A stretch of 64,000 bases of DNA from JADCRZ01 sp031399065 (GTDB lineage Bacteria; Bacteroidota; Bacteroidia; Chitinophagales; Chitinophagaceae). Below the pieces are notes generated by a model that was not told the origin of the DNA, ran no database searches, and saw nothing but the letters and a program-made list of their open reading frames with translations. The stretch lies in contig JANNOM010000048.1 in assembly GCA_031399065.1 (NCBI GenBank), forward strand, positions 186,001-250,000, given 5' to 3'. This document shows, piece by piece, positions 37,401-45,938 of the stretch. A program made the position numbers and the translations under genes. The number at the start of each line of letters is the position of its first letter. The first letter of the stretch is position 1.

Positions 37401-40177
37401 TGAAAGATACCATCAACCAGATGATCGCCAATCTGAAAGGAACCACGCTCCGCAACCACGAACAGGACTGGCTTAAATCGAACCTTGCCAAATTTGCCCA
37501 GATGCTGCAGGGACAGCGTGACCGGAATGCAGTGGCCAACAAAATATTATCCGAACTCGCAGAACTGGTTAATGCCAAGTTCGGTGCCTTCTACATTCTC
37601 GAACATTCCGATGAGGAACACAGTGAGCCCAAACTGAAGTTATTTGCCGGATATGCCCCTGGCAATAAAAGCAGAACCATCAATATGGAGTTTTCGCTGA
37701 ACGAAGGCCTTATAGGGCAATGTGCACTGGATAAGGAAAGCATACTGCTTACCAGCGTTCCGGGCGATTACCTGGAGATCACCAGCGGCATAGGAAGCGC
37801 TCCCCCTTCAGCCATCGTAATACTTCCGGTGCTGTTCGAAAATAATATAAAAGCGGTGATCGAGCTCGCATCCTTTGATAATTTTAGTCCTACCCACCTC
37901 GACTTTCTCGACCAGCTTACGGAAAGCATCGGGATCGTTTTGAATAATATTGAAACGAATACCCGTACCGAGGAACTCTTGTCGCAATCGCAGTCACTTG
38001 CCGGCGAGTTGAGCGCACAGCAGGAAGAATTAAGAAGGGCGAATGACGAGCTGAACGACAAAGCGCAGCTTCTTGAAAAACAGAAAGAAGAGGTGGAACA
38101 GATCAATAAAGAAGTGGAAGAAGCACGGCGATCTATTGAAGAAAAAGCGGAACAGCTTACGCTTACGTCCAAGTACAAATCGGAGTTTCTCGCTAATATG
38201 AGCCATGAGTTAAGAACACCGCTGAACAGCCTGCTTATACTGGCGCAGCAGTTGTTCGAAAACTACGATGGCAATCTTACGGAGAAGCAGATCAAGTATG
38301 CCAAAACGATTCACTCCTGCGGAGACGATCTGATACAGCTTATTAATGATATCCTGGACCTTTCCAAGATCGAGTCGGGCGTGATCTCGGCAGATATTAT
38401 GCCTGTCAGTTTCCGGGAAATCGCTTCATTTGTGGAAGCGACATTTAAACCCATTTCCGAAGCTAAAAATCTCGTTTTCCGGATCGATATAGAAGAAAAT
38501 CTTCCCGAAACCATGGAAACGGATATCCAGCGTCTGAACCAGATCCTGAAAAACCTGCTTTCCAATGCATTCAAGTTTACGGAAAAAGGAGAAGTAACCC
38601 TTCGCATTTACCGGAACAAGGGTAACCTGAATAAACTGGAAAGTACGGATTCGGTAGTGGTATTCTCCATAGAAGATACCGGCATCGGCATTTCACCCAA
38701 TACCCAAAGCCTTATATTCGAAGCCTTTCAGCAGGCGGAAGGGTCCACCAGCCGCAAATACGGCGGCACCGGCCTGGGATTATCCATCAGTAAAGGGTTT
38801 GCAGAGTTGTTGAAAGGGACCATTATCGTTAAGAGCGAACTTGGCAAAGGAAGTGTATTCAGCCTTTATCTGCCGCTCAAATATAAAGAAGGAACCAAAC
38901 TGATCGGCGAGAACCCGGTTAAGCACCTGCAGGCACCTGTAAGCAAAAGCATCCAGTCGGATATAGAAGATTACGTGATAGACGACGACCGGTTTAACAT
39001 AATGCCCGGCGACCATGTAATAGTAGTAATAGAAGACGATATCCGTTTTACGAAGATCATGATCGATAAGGCGCACGACTATGGTTTAAAAGTAATTGTA
39101 GCACTAACCTACCTGGAAATCCTGGAAAGCATCGAAACATATAACCCGGTAGCTATAACATTGGATGTAAACCTTCCCGAATCCAATGGCTGGAAGGTTC
39201 TCAAGCTTTTGAAAACAAACCTGGACCTTCGTCATATCCCTGTACATCTCATTTCGGGAGAAGAAAACAGAGCGAATGCCCTTAAAATGGGAGCAAAAAG
39301 TTTTCACCTGAAACCATTGTCGAACCGGTCGCTCGACGAGTTGATGCAATATATTCACCGTTATAGTGAAAAGAAGATCAGAAAAGTATTACTGATCGAG
39401 GAGCAGGAGGAGGAAAAAAACAACCTGGCACGTTTTCTTAAGCACGACCTGATAACGCTCGAAACGGCCCTAACCGCCCATGAAGCAGGTGACCTGGTAA
39501 ACAGTACCGAGGAGTTCGACTGTATTATCCTGGATTTTAATAAACCGGAAAATAAGGAGTTTTTAAAACTACTGAATAAACCCGTCTATTCAAATACACT
39601 GGTCATACTCTATTCAAATGCGGAGATACCAAAGAAAGAACTGGTATATCTAAAATATCTCAACTTCAAATGGATACTCAAAAATGCCGGGTCTCAAAGC
39701 CAGTTGCTGGAGGAAATATTTACCGCATTACACATGGAAACCAAAAGTATTCCGGAGGAAGCCAGGAATATATTATTGGCAGAGAAAAAGGGCGTCGATA
39801 TACTGGATGGTAAAAAAGTGCTGGTAGTGGATGATGACGTGCGTAATCTGTTTGCACTTACTGCCGCATTTGAAAGATCCAACCTGACCGTTATTACTGC
39901 CGAAAGCGGAAGAGAAGCACTGGATATACTTCAAAATGATAAGGAAGTCAATATCGTATTGATGGACATCATGATGCCGGAAATGGACGGTTACGAAACG
40001 ATCCAGTGGATAAGAAAAGATGTAAACCACCAGCAATTGCCGATAATAGCCGTTACGGCTAAGGCGATGATAGGAGACCGCCAGAAATGTATTGCTTCGG
40101 GTGCATCGGACTATATCACTAAACCAGTAAAAACTTACCAGCTTATGAGTCTTATGCGTGCCTGGATGTATAAATAA
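34439..40177 (+). CDS. Soluble hybrid histidine kinase with about 20 HAMP domains, GAF, HisKA-HATPase and three receivers
   Basis: This 1912-residue protein has no membrane segment or signal peptide, so it is cytoplasmic. Residues 1-174 contain two or three HAMP-like segments. Residues 175-1002 are nine near-identical 92-residue units, each containing two HAMP motifs. A GAF domain lies at about 1015-1180 and a coiled coil at 1183-1245. HisKA has the phospho-acceptor H1256 in SHELRTP; the ATPase has N1376, DTGIG from D1413, and GGTGLGL near 1441. Receiver 1 has D1576, receiver 2 is degenerate (D1699), and receiver 3 has VVDDD and D1843. The plan resembles fungal group III (Nik1) osmosensing kinases. 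The next gene, a receiver-kinase, starts 3 bp later and is probably its partner. Confidence 0.93.
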   Translation: MKEKIVKRKVPKRAERKIHQNGTPVLNNDYIDLHELLKVLSQVKNGKLNVRMPVTQAGISGRVCEVLNDIIEINERVVHEILTSEKIIGKGGNLSKRVDLPDAKGEWAAGIKSLNNLIVDLTQPTIEIAGMINSVANGNLSKEISLAINGQPLKGEFLRIAKESNQMLSKLRLFSAEVTRVARQVGSEGQLGEQAKIKGVAGVWAELTDSVNQMAGNLTAQVRNVAAVTTAVAKGDLSRKITVEAKGEILELKNTINTMVDQLNSFSSEVTRVALEVGTEGKLGGQAKVPGVAGTWKDLTDSVNRMAGNLTSQVRNIAGVTTAVANGDLSKKITVDVKGEMLELKKTINTMVDQLNSFASEVTRVALEVGTEGKLGGQAKVKGVGGVWKDLTDSVNQMGGNLTDQVRNIADVTTAVAKGDLSRKITVDAKGELLELKNTINTMVDQLNSFSSEVTRVAREVGSDGQLGGQANVPGVGGTWKDLTDSVNQMAGNLTGQVRNIAEVTTAVAKGDLSKKITVDVRGEMLELKNTINTMVDQLNSFGSEVTRVAREVGSEGQLGGQANVPGVGGTWKDLTDSVNKMADNLTSQVRNIAEVTTAVAKGDLSRKITVNAKGELLELKDTINTMVDQLRGFASEVTRVAREVGSEGQLGGQANVPGVDGTWKDLTDSVNKMAGNLTAQLRNIADVSIAVANGDLSKKITVDVRGEILQLKETINTMVDQLRGFASEVTRVAREVGTDGNLGGQAFVPGVAGTWKDLTDSVNQMSSNLTSQVRNIAEVTKAVANGDLSKTVVIDVKGEMMDLKNTINTMVDQLNSFASEVTRVAREVGTEGKLGGQAQVKGVGGTWKDLTDSVNQMASNLTGQIRGISKVATGIAKGNLKQRLSINALGEVAQLTDTINEMIDTLAVFADQVTTVAREVGVQGRLGGQASVPGASGTWKDLTENVNQLAQNLTTQVRSISEVASAVTKGDLTRTIRVDAKGELEALKDTINQMIANLKGTTLRNHEQDWLKSNLAKFAQMLQGQRDRNAVANKILSELAELVNAKFGAFYILEHSDEEHSEPKLKLFAGYAPGNKSRTINMEFSLNEGLIGQCALDKESILLTSVPGDYLEITSGIGSAPPSAIVILPVLFENNIKAVIELASFDNFSPTHLDFLDQLTESIGIVLNNIETNTRTEELLSQSQSLAGELSAQQEELRRANDELNDKAQLLEKQKEEVEQINKEVEEARRSIEEKAEQLTLTSKYKSEFLANMSHELRTPLNSLLILAQQLFENYDGNLTEKQIKYAKTIHSCGDDLIQLINDILDLSKIESGVISADIMPVSFREIASFVEATFKPISEAKNLVFRIDIEENLPETMETDIQRLNQILKNLLSNAFKFTEKGEVTLRIYRNKGNLNKLESTDSVVVFSIEDTGIGISPNTQSLIFEAFQQAEGSTSRKYGGTGLGLSISKGFAELLKGTIIVKSELGKGSVFSLYLPLKYKEGTKLIGENPVKHLQAPVSKSIQSDIEDYVIDDDRFNIMPGDHVIVVIEDDIRFTKIMIDKAHDYGLKVIVALTYLEILESIETYNPVAITLDVNLPESNGWKVLKLLKTNLDLRHIPVHLISGEENRANALKMGAKSFHLKPLSNRSLDELMQYIHRYSEKKIRKVLLIEEQEEEKNNLARFLKHDLITLETALTAHEAGDLVNSTEEFDCIILDFNKPENKEFLKLLNKPVYSNTLVILYSNAEIPKKELVYLKYLNFKWILKNAGSQSQLLEEIFTALHMETKSIPEEARNILLAEKKGVDILDGKKVLVVDDDVRNLFALTAAFERSNLTVITAESGREALDILQNDKEVNIVLMDIMMPEMDGYETIQWIRKDVNHQQLPIIAVTAKAMIGDRQKCIASGASDYITKPVKTYQLMSLMRAWMYK
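34961..37444 (+). repeat. Nine tandem 276-bp coding repeats (92-residue double-HAMP units)
   Basis: Each unit starts with S-E-V-T-R-V-A and contains two conserved parts: GTWKDLTDSVNQMAGNLT and GDLSKKITVDVKGE. Unit starts fall at exactly 276-bp steps: 34961, 35237, 35513, 35789, 36065, 36341, 36617, 36893 and 37169. Units 1 and 9 are the most diverged; the inner ones differ by few residues, which implies recent duplication or gene conversion. Confidence 0.95.
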
Positions 40178-40180
40178 GCA

Positions 40181-41431
40181 GTGCTGAACTCAATCAAACC
40201 TACCAAACCAGTGACACAGGAATTAGTTAAAATTCTATTAGTGGACGACAGGGAAGATAACCTGTTATCCATGGAACTCGTTCTTGAAAAAGAAGGTTAT
40301 TCTTTTGCCCGCGCATCTTCCGGCAGGGAAGCATTGAAGATCCTGCTCAGAGACCAAAGCTTTACATTAATCCTGCTCGATGTAAAAATGCCGGTAATGG
40401 ACGGCTACGAAACCGCCGAAATTATTTACCAGTGGGATAAATTAAGACATATCCCCATTATCTTTATAACGGGTCAGGATTATGAAGAATCTTCCGTATT
40501 TAAGGGCTACCAGGCCGGCGCAGTGGATTATATACGCAAGCCGGTAAATCCACTCATCCTCCGCTCCAAAGTGGCTGTATTTACGGAGCTTTATAAAAAA
40601 AACCACCTGCTTAAGCAGCAGGATGAAAAATTGAGAAGTATCAACGAAGACCTTCTGCAACTGAATAAAGAATTGGAAAACAGGGTCAGGGAAAGAACCA
40701 TCGAACTGGAAAAGCTTAACCAGGAATTAAAAGATATCAATCTTTCCAAAGACAAGTTTCTGTCGGTTATCTCCCACGACCTGCGCAACCCCCTGGCGGC
40801 ACTGATCGTATCTTCCGAGAAAATGTACAAGAGCTCCGCTGAATTCAGCCCGCAGGAAATAAGCAAGCTGTCTGACCTCATCAACCGCACTTCTAAAAGA
40901 GTACTTCAGCAGTTGAACGAGCTGGTGGACTGGGCTAAAAACCAGCACGAAAAAAACAATTTCTATCCGGAAACGATTCATTTGCAGAATCAGGTGGAAG
41001 ATTCGCTGGAACTCCTTAAAGAAAACGTTCTTAATAAAAATATAAACCTGCAAACGCAGATACCCGACAATATATATCTGAACGCCGATGCATTTATGCT
41101 ACGGTCGATCGTTCAGAATCTTGTCACCAATTCGATCAAGTACACCCCTGAGAAAGGAAAAATAACTATTTCCGCAGTAGCTGGTAATAATAATATGATC
41201 GAGGTATGTGTAAGGGATAATGGCCTGGGCATTGCACCGGATATGCGGGAAAAAATAATGTCTCGTTCCACGTCTCCCTCTACGTTCGGCACGAATAATG
41301 AAAAAGGTACAGGCCTGGGATTATTACTGGTAAAAGATTTTGTTGCGCAGCATGGCGGTACGCTGATGATCGATAGCGAGTTAGGAAATGGGGCCTCCTT
41401 TACGTTCACCATGCCTTCCGCTTTCATATAA
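40181..41431 (+). CDS. Receiver-histidine kinase hybrid protein
   Basis: The 416-residue protein has an N-terminal receiver (VDDRED, phospho-acceptor D67, Lys in YIRKPV), a coiled coil at about 140-188, a HisKA dimerisation domain with H199 in SHDLRNPL, and a C-terminal HATPase (N near 317 in VTNSIKYT, DNGLGI, GTGLGLLL). There is no membrane segment. The apparent start is GTG at 40181, only 3 bp after the giant kinase stop; another GTG at 40211 is possible. It probably receives phosphoryl groups from, or passes signals to, the upstream kinase, and no DNA-binding output domain is present. It is the last gene of the two-gene operon. Confidence 0.9.
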   Translation: MLNSIKPTKPVTQELVKILLVDDREDNLLSMELVLEKEGYSFARASSGREALKILLRDQSFTLILLDVKMPVMDGYETAEIIYQWDKLRHIPIIFITGQDYEESSVFKGYQAGAVDYIRKPVNPLILRSKVAVFTELYKKNHLLKQQDEKLRSINEDLLQLNKELENRVRERTIELEKLNQELKDINLSKDKFLSVISHDLRNPLAALIVSSEKMYKSSAEFSPQEISKLSDLINRTSKRVLQQLNELVDWAKNQHEKNNFYPETIHLQNQVEDSLELLKENVLNKNINLQTQIPDNIYLNADAFMLRSIVQNLVTNSIKYTPEKGKITISAVAGNNNMIEVCVRDNGLGIAPDMREKIMSRSTSPSTFGTNNEKGTGLGLLLVKDFVAQHGGTLMIDSELGNGASFTFTMPSAFI

Positions 41432-41472
41432 TAAAAGAATAGGGGGATTTCTTTCGATATGGTTGCAACAAA

Positions 41473-41496
41473 AACCCGTCTTTTAAGGGACGGGTT
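41473..41496 (-). terminator. Hairpin with T-run on the minus strand
   Basis: AACCCGTC (41473-41480) pairs exactly with GACGGGTT (41489-41496). The T-run follows only when read on the minus strand; on the plus strand it may still stop the kinase transcript. The flanking 41432-41728 otherwise shows nothing recognisable. Confidence 0.45.
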
Positions 41497-41728
41497 CTAT
41501 GTTCTGTACAAACCGGGCAATAGCGTATATAATGTTTATTTTTATCAGGTGGTAACCCATACTATCCGAAAACGATGCCCGTTTTCAATCATTTGATAAT
41601 CAGCCACTTGAATTTCTTCTAGTATTCAAATTGTCCCAATTCCAGATAAAAGTTCCTGAATAGAGAACGGGTGTTCATCAGCCCGCGCTGTAATTTCAGC
41701 TAACTTTAGTTTCATTAAACAAACGAGC

Positions 41729-42010
41729 ATGCAGGTACAACATAAAAAAGAAGGAGGCAAAGGAATGTTTTTTATAGTGAACAATGAAAACATCGTAGCT
41801 GAAATGACATACACCATGCCCTCAGGAAACAAAATGATCATCGACCATACGGAGGTGGATGATTCTTTACAGGGAAAAGGCATTGGACTGCGGTTACTGG
41901 AGGCCCTGGTAGACTATGCCCGTGCCAGCGATATTAAAGTGATCCCCCTATGCCCCTTCGCCAAATCCGTTTTTGATAAGAAGGCGGAATGGAGAGACGT
42001 GCTTTCCTGA
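41729..42010 (+). CDS. Small GNAT-like N-acetyltransferase (YjdJ type)
   Basis: The 93-residue protein is a minimal acetyltransferase of the Acetyltransf_CG type. It shows the acetyl-CoA loop in DSLQGKGIGLRLLEALVDYAR and the family ending IPLCPFAKSVFDKK. These proteins are about 90-100 residues, so the length is complete. The target is unknown. Its stop is 4 bp from the stop of the converging epimerase gene. Confidence 0.85.
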   Translation: MQVQHKKEGGKGMFFIVNNENIVAEMTYTMPSGNKMIIDHTEVDDSLQGKGIGLRLLEALVDYARASDIKVIPLCPFAKSVFDKKAEWRDVLS

Positions 42011-42013
42011 CGA

Positions 42014-43111
42014 TCATATCGTCCACCGTTCGCAGTTCTCAAGGAAACTTTCTTTCACTCCCGCACCGATGCCGGGCAGGTCGGAGATCTCAGGCATAAA
42101 GCCTCTGTAATTTATTCCATCCGTAACGGGATCTTCCAGGTGGCCCAGCAATGCAGAATCCAGGTCGAAGAAAGAAATACCCGGACATGCATAGGCGAAA
42201 TGCAGGTTAGCACTCACTGCGAGCCGCGACTCCAGCATGCCCCCGATCATACAGGCTATATTTTCTGCCGCAGCCACTTCATGAATCTTACGTGCTTCCA
42301 GGATACCCCCTGATTTCGCCAGTTTTATGTTAATGTAATCGCAGGATGCCGACCGTATCTGCCTGCGCGCATCATGATGGTTGTAACAGCTTTCATCGGC
42401 CATTATCTTTATGGGAGAACGCCTGCATAGTTCGGGTAACTGGTCATCGTACCAGGTACGCATAGGCTGCTCGCAGAACTCTATATCCGCTTTGCCGATA
42501 GCATCCAGCACATAGGCGGCTTCTTCAAAACTCCAGCCCTGGTTGGCATCTATACGCAGCGTAATGTCCGGGCCTATCGCTTTCCGGACGGCGAAAACGC
42601 GTTCTATATCGTCTTCTGCTCCTTTACCCAGTTTTACTTTTACGATACGGGCTCCCTGGCGCGCAAAGTGCTGTGCTTCCGAGGCCATTTTTTCCGGCGG
42701 ATTAATACCCACCGTAATGTCTGTTTCCACCACCCGTTTGTTTCCTCCCAGGAACTTGTATAAAGGCAGGCTGGCTGCTTTAGCCGAAAGATCGTACAGT
42801 GCCATATCAAAAGCACTTTTGGCGGTGAAGTTGCCGGCGGTATAATTGTGCAGCTCCTGCATACGCGCTGGTATATCCGTGGGATCTTTGTGTTTCCAGA
42901 TACCCGCAAACTCTTTTGCCATCACGATACAGGTCTCCTGGTTCTCTCCTACTATCATGGGAAAGGCCGAGCATTCCCCTAATCCGTAGAGTCCATCTTC
43001 AGCATGTACCCGTACCAGCATATTCTGGGCAAAGTGCATAGTACCGGTGGCAATGGTAAAAGGCTCCATCGGTATGCTAAAGCGAAAAATATCTGTATGG
43101 GTAATTCGCAT
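42014..43111 (-). CDS. Dipeptide epimerase of the enolase superfamily
   Basis: From the ATG at 43111 the protein has 365 residues; a start at 43138 would add nine residues not seen in the family. Enolase-superfamily residues are K158 and K160 (VKVKLG), metal ligands D188 (RIDANQGW), E214 (FCEQPM) and D239 (MADES), and K263 (NIKLAKSGG). The late F-D-L-D motif is typical of L-Ala-D/L-Glu and related dipeptide epimerases, which recycle murein peptides. It is followed upstream on the same strand by an alpha/beta hydrolase gene. The dipeptide specificity cannot be told from the sequence. Confidence 0.88.
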   Translation of the reverse strand: MRITHTDIFRFSIPMEPFTIATGTMHFAQNMLVRVHAEDGLYGLGECSAFPMIVGENQETCIVMAKEFAGIWKHKDPTDIPARMQELHNYTAGNFTAKSAFDMALYDLSAKAASLPLYKFLGGNKRVVETDITVGINPPEKMASEAQHFARQGARIVKVKLGKGAEDDIERVFAVRKAIGPDITLRIDANQGWSFEEAAYVLDAIGKADIEFCEQPMRTWYDDQLPELCRRSPIKIMADESCYNHHDARRQIRSASCDYINIKLAKSGGILEARKIHEVAAAENIACMIGGMLESRLAVSANLHFAYACPGISFFDLDSALLGHLEDPVTDGINYRGFMPEISDLPGIGAGVKESFLENCERWTI

Positions 43112-43164
43112 GCTGTAAAATTGTTTAATTTTATACAATTACCGCTATAAAACAAAAAAGATAA

Positions 43165-43818
43165 TCAGCATACTTCCGGCTCCAGCAGTTCTTTTAATAT
43201 ACGGTTGATTTCCGCCGCTCTTGTCATGATCATCATGTGACCAGCTCCTTTCACGATATGGGTAGGGCGTGTATACCGCATGGGCAGTATCTCGTCCCGC
43301 GTACCATGAATATGAATGCAGGAGGTCGAAGATGCTTCCGCGTTCCAGGTGAGTACGGCATTCATGGCCCATTTAATAAAAACGGGGTCACTTTCTTTTA
43401 TCACGCTGTACAGCACCTTTTTATCCTCGGAAGTTTCCGATGTAAACAGGCGTTTGGCGATGGCGGATTTTTTCATAAATGATATAGGCACAACCTGGTG
43501 CAGGCGCAGTTTGTACGACCATCTGAAATACCAGGGAAGATGCTGATGGGTAGGTACACTCGATATAAGGATCGTATGCCGGGGCGAATAATGCCTGGCC
43601 ATTTCCACCGCCATCATACCGCCTAAAGAAAGTCCTGCAATGGCAAAACTTTCCGACTGGTCTATCTTTTCCCCCAGCCTGCGTGCATAATCGGAGAGCG
43701 ATTCGTGGGGATATGGGTTAATCCAGTCCAGGTGAACTATCTCATGTCCTTCGGGTAACCGGATATGCCTGAACACTCTCTTGTCGGCCGCAAGGCCGCT
43801 GATAAAATACACTTTCAA
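43165..43818 (-). CDS. Alpha/beta hydrolase
   Basis: This 217-residue protein has the complete catalytic triad: nucleophile S64 in GLSLGGM, D175 in GTRDEILP and H194 in GAGHMMIM. The small size and lack of a lid domain suggest an esterase or thioesterase. No signal peptide is visible. It is 53 bp upstream of the dipeptide epimerase gene and may share its transcript. The substrate is unknown. Confidence 0.85.
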   Translation of the reverse strand: MKVYFISGLAADKRVFRHIRLPEGHEIVHLDWINPYPHESLSDYARRLGEKIDQSESFAIAGLSLGGMMAVEMARHYSPRHTILISSVPTHQHLPWYFRWSYKLRLHQVVPISFMKKSAIAKRLFTSETSEDKKVLYSVIKESDPVFIKWAMNAVLTWNAEASSTSCIHIHGTRDEILPMRYTRPTHIVKGAGHMMIMTRAAEINRILKELLEPEVC

Positions 43819-43898
43819 TGGTGAAATAAGTTAGTTGGTCAAAGTTACCTTTTGTTGCCGCAGCATTTTGCTGTTAACTGTTAAAATAAAACCGGCTA

Positions 43899-44225
43899 AT
43901 GGAATATTGCGTAATTTCAAGTGTGAAATCGATACAATTATTACTTATCGCTTTTTTAATAATGGGAATGCTGCGAACCGCAGCACAATCACCCGTTCAT
44001 ATCAATACCCCTTTACCAGCAAGGGCTGATTCCACGGCCTCAGCATCGCTACGCTTTATGCTAACGCCCCGCAGCATCAGTCCCGATCATTATAAAAAAC
44101 AATTAGGCTTTTTCTGCCTGAAAGAATTACAGGTAGAAAAAGCCCTGAAAGTACCCCTTAAGTTCCGTTTAGGGGCATTGGAGTATTGTAATTACCTGGA
44201 AGGAAAGAACAGAAGCTATCGCTAA
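43899..44225 (+). CDS. Small secreted hypothetical protein
   Basis: The 108-residue protein has a hydrophobic signal segment (IQLLLIAFLIMGML) followed by an AQS cleavage site near residue 30. The mature part of about 78 residues includes LGFFCLKELQVEKAL and LGALEYCNYLEGK. I believe this is a conserved Bacteroidetes small periplasmic family, but I know no function. Two cysteines could form a disulphide. Confidence 0.65.
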   Translation: MEYCVISSVKSIQLLLIAFLIMGMLRTAAQSPVHINTPLPARADSTASASLRFMLTPRSISPDHYKKQLGFFCLKELQVEKALKVPLKFRLGALEYCNYLEGKNRSYR

Positions 44226-44254
44226 CCAGGATTACTTTCCTTAAGTGAAAATAC

Positions 44255-44383
44255 CTACATAACCGGGATATCTTCGCTCAGTTTATTTATTTTGGGCGAT
44301 GTTTGCATCTTGTTAATCAGATACATGATCAATCCTGCTCCAAAAGCGCCGGTGATACTGGCTGCTAAAACAATCTTCTTCAT
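44255..44383 (-). CDS. Small single-pass membrane protein (42 residues)
   Basis: The frame encodes MKKIVLAASITGAFGAGLIM followed by a short polar tail ending DIPVM. It has one Gly/Ala-rich membrane helix with a positive N-terminus, so it is a small anchored membrane protein. It fills the 300-bp gap between the secreted small protein and the cupin gene on the opposite strand. There is no known family. Codon use is normal for this genome. Confidence 0.55.
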   Translation of the reverse strand: MKKIVLAASITGAFGAGLIMYLINKMQTSPKINKLSEDIPVM

Positions 44384-44529
44384 ATCATTATATTTTAAAA
44401 GTGACTATGTCTATTAATGATAACCAGTACAATTTATATACCACGGAGCACTATGGAGGCAGTTTTACCTGGCAGAATGCTGACCCAATCAGTTAAATAT
44501 TTAGATTTGCAGATTAAAATAATTTTGCC

Positions 44530-45438
44530 ATGCAGTTAACCCCCGTTAACAGAGTTGAAAATATCAGTTCCGAAGACTTCAGGCAAAATTATTATGATAC
44601 CATGAAACCCCTGGTAATAACCGGCCTTGCCGCAAAGTGGCCTGCATTCAATAAATGGAACTGGAGCTATTTTAAGGAAGTGGTCGGCAGCACAGAAGTA
44701 GCAGTATATAATAATGCTAAAAGTGACGCTTATACTCCAGTGAACAGGGCAGACGATTACATGAAGTTTGGGGAATACCTCGACATGGTGGAGAAGGGCC
44801 CGGTCGGCCTGCGCATATTCTTGTTTAACCTCTTTCAGCATGCTCCTCAACTGGTAAATGATTTTACCTGGCCGGAGCACCTGATGAAAGGTTTTATCAA
44901 ACGGTTCCCGATGCTTTTTGTAGGCGGTGCCGGTTCGGTAACGCACATGCACTTCGATATCGATCTTTCCCACATTATACACACTCAGTTTGCCGGCAGA
45001 AAACGGGTATTGCTTTTCCCCAATGAAGAGCAGTACAATCTTTACCGCAAACCCTGGGAAGTAATGAGCTTTGTGGATTTCGAAAAGTATTTTGATGCAG
45101 ATAAAAACAAACTGCAACTGGACCGTTTTCCGGCTCTCCAGTTTGCCCGTGGATATGAAGTAATCCTGGAGCGGGGCGATACACTTTTCATGCCTGCCGG
45201 TTACTGGCACCATATGGAATACCTCGACAGCGGCTTTGCCATGAGCCTGCGGGCCATGCAACCCACCCTCGCAGGTAAACTTCACGGTGCCTGGAACTTA
45301 TTCGGTATGCGGACCATCGACACGTTCATGAAAAAAACTGCACCGGTGTGGTGGTATAATTATAAACAGAACAAAACATTCTCCCTGGCTAATAATCAGC
45401 CCAGGCAGGATTTCCAGCTTTCCGTTTCCCGTGACTAA
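44530..45438 (+). CDS. Cupin-like (JmjC-type) Fe(II)/2-oxoglutarate hydroxylase
   Basis: The 302-residue protein belongs to the cupin_8/JmjC group of asparagine or lysine hydroxylases. The iron triad is H141 and D143 in HMHFDID, with the distal His near 227-228 in GYWHHMEY. The N-terminal phrase PLVITGLAAKWPA is characteristic. The oxygenase should modify a protein side chain; no target is suggested by neighbours. It is preceded by an AT-rich promoter region. Confidence 0.88.
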   Translation: MQLTPVNRVENISSEDFRQNYYDTMKPLVITGLAAKWPAFNKWNWSYFKEVVGSTEVAVYNNAKSDAYTPVNRADDYMKFGEYLDMVEKGPVGLRIFLFNLFQHAPQLVNDFTWPEHLMKGFIKRFPMLFVGGAGSVTHMHFDIDLSHIIHTQFAGRKRVLLFPNEEQYNLYRKPWEVMSFVDFEKYFDADKNKLQLDRFPALQFARGYEVILERGDTLFMPAGYWHHMEYLDSGFAMSLRAMQPTLAGKLHGAWNLFGMRTIDTFMKKTAPVWWYNYKQNKTFSLANNQPRQDFQLSVSRD

Positions 45439-45938
45439 TCCCGCTGTTTACCATAGCTTTACATATTCAGTTTAATGCCGTTCATTTGTTCGCCATAACG
45501 GCGATTGAGGTAGTACTAACATTGCCGTATGTACGCAGTACAGATACGATGAAAAGTATTTTGACACCTATTGACTGACGTGAACAGCCCAACTTGTTAT
45601 CGATCGGTTGATTGCGGTATATACCGGGAAGTCGAACGACTGCTGTCTAACAGTTCTCCCGTCATTACTGAGCAACTGCATTATCAGGATAATCTAAAAA
45701 AAATGTTAAGAATTTATTGCTTTTTAACCAAACAGTCTTTATTTTTACACTTCCTGGGTTTGAAATATATCCTATATCACCCGGGCCCGTTCAAATCCAA
45801 TTCCCTTTCTTCAACCATTCCAGTACCTGTAATAATACCGTATCTATTCTCCTATTAAAGCTGTCATCGATTTCTTATATCCCATCTGAAGATTTAAAGC
45901 AAGCATTTTTAATTATAATATATAGTAGCCGCCTTTGT
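45439..45938. other. Non-coding stretch without a recognisable gene
   Basis: About 500 bp follow the cupin gene. An open frame at 45571-45858 starts with TTG and has low-quality composition, so I do not call it. A short inverted repeat GCCGTT/AACGGC lies near 45477-45503. Nothing else is recognisable. Confidence 0.5.

Noticed and set aside
34961..37444. Regularly spaced direct repeats that could look like a CRISPR array
   Set aside because: The repeats are 276 bp, in frame and translate to HAMP units; there are no short repeats with unique spacers and no cas genes.
34672..37578. Long open frames on the minus strand of the HAMP region
   Set aside because: They arise from the repeated codon pattern of the plus-strand gene and encode no recognisable protein.
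45780..45800. GTTCAAATCC resembling a tRNA T-loop
   Set aside because: Flanking bases do not pair as a T-stem and no acceptor or anticodon arm surrounds it.
45571..45858. 95-residue frame after the cupin gene
   Set aside because: It would need a TTG start, has low-complexity hydrophobic composition and no family similarity.
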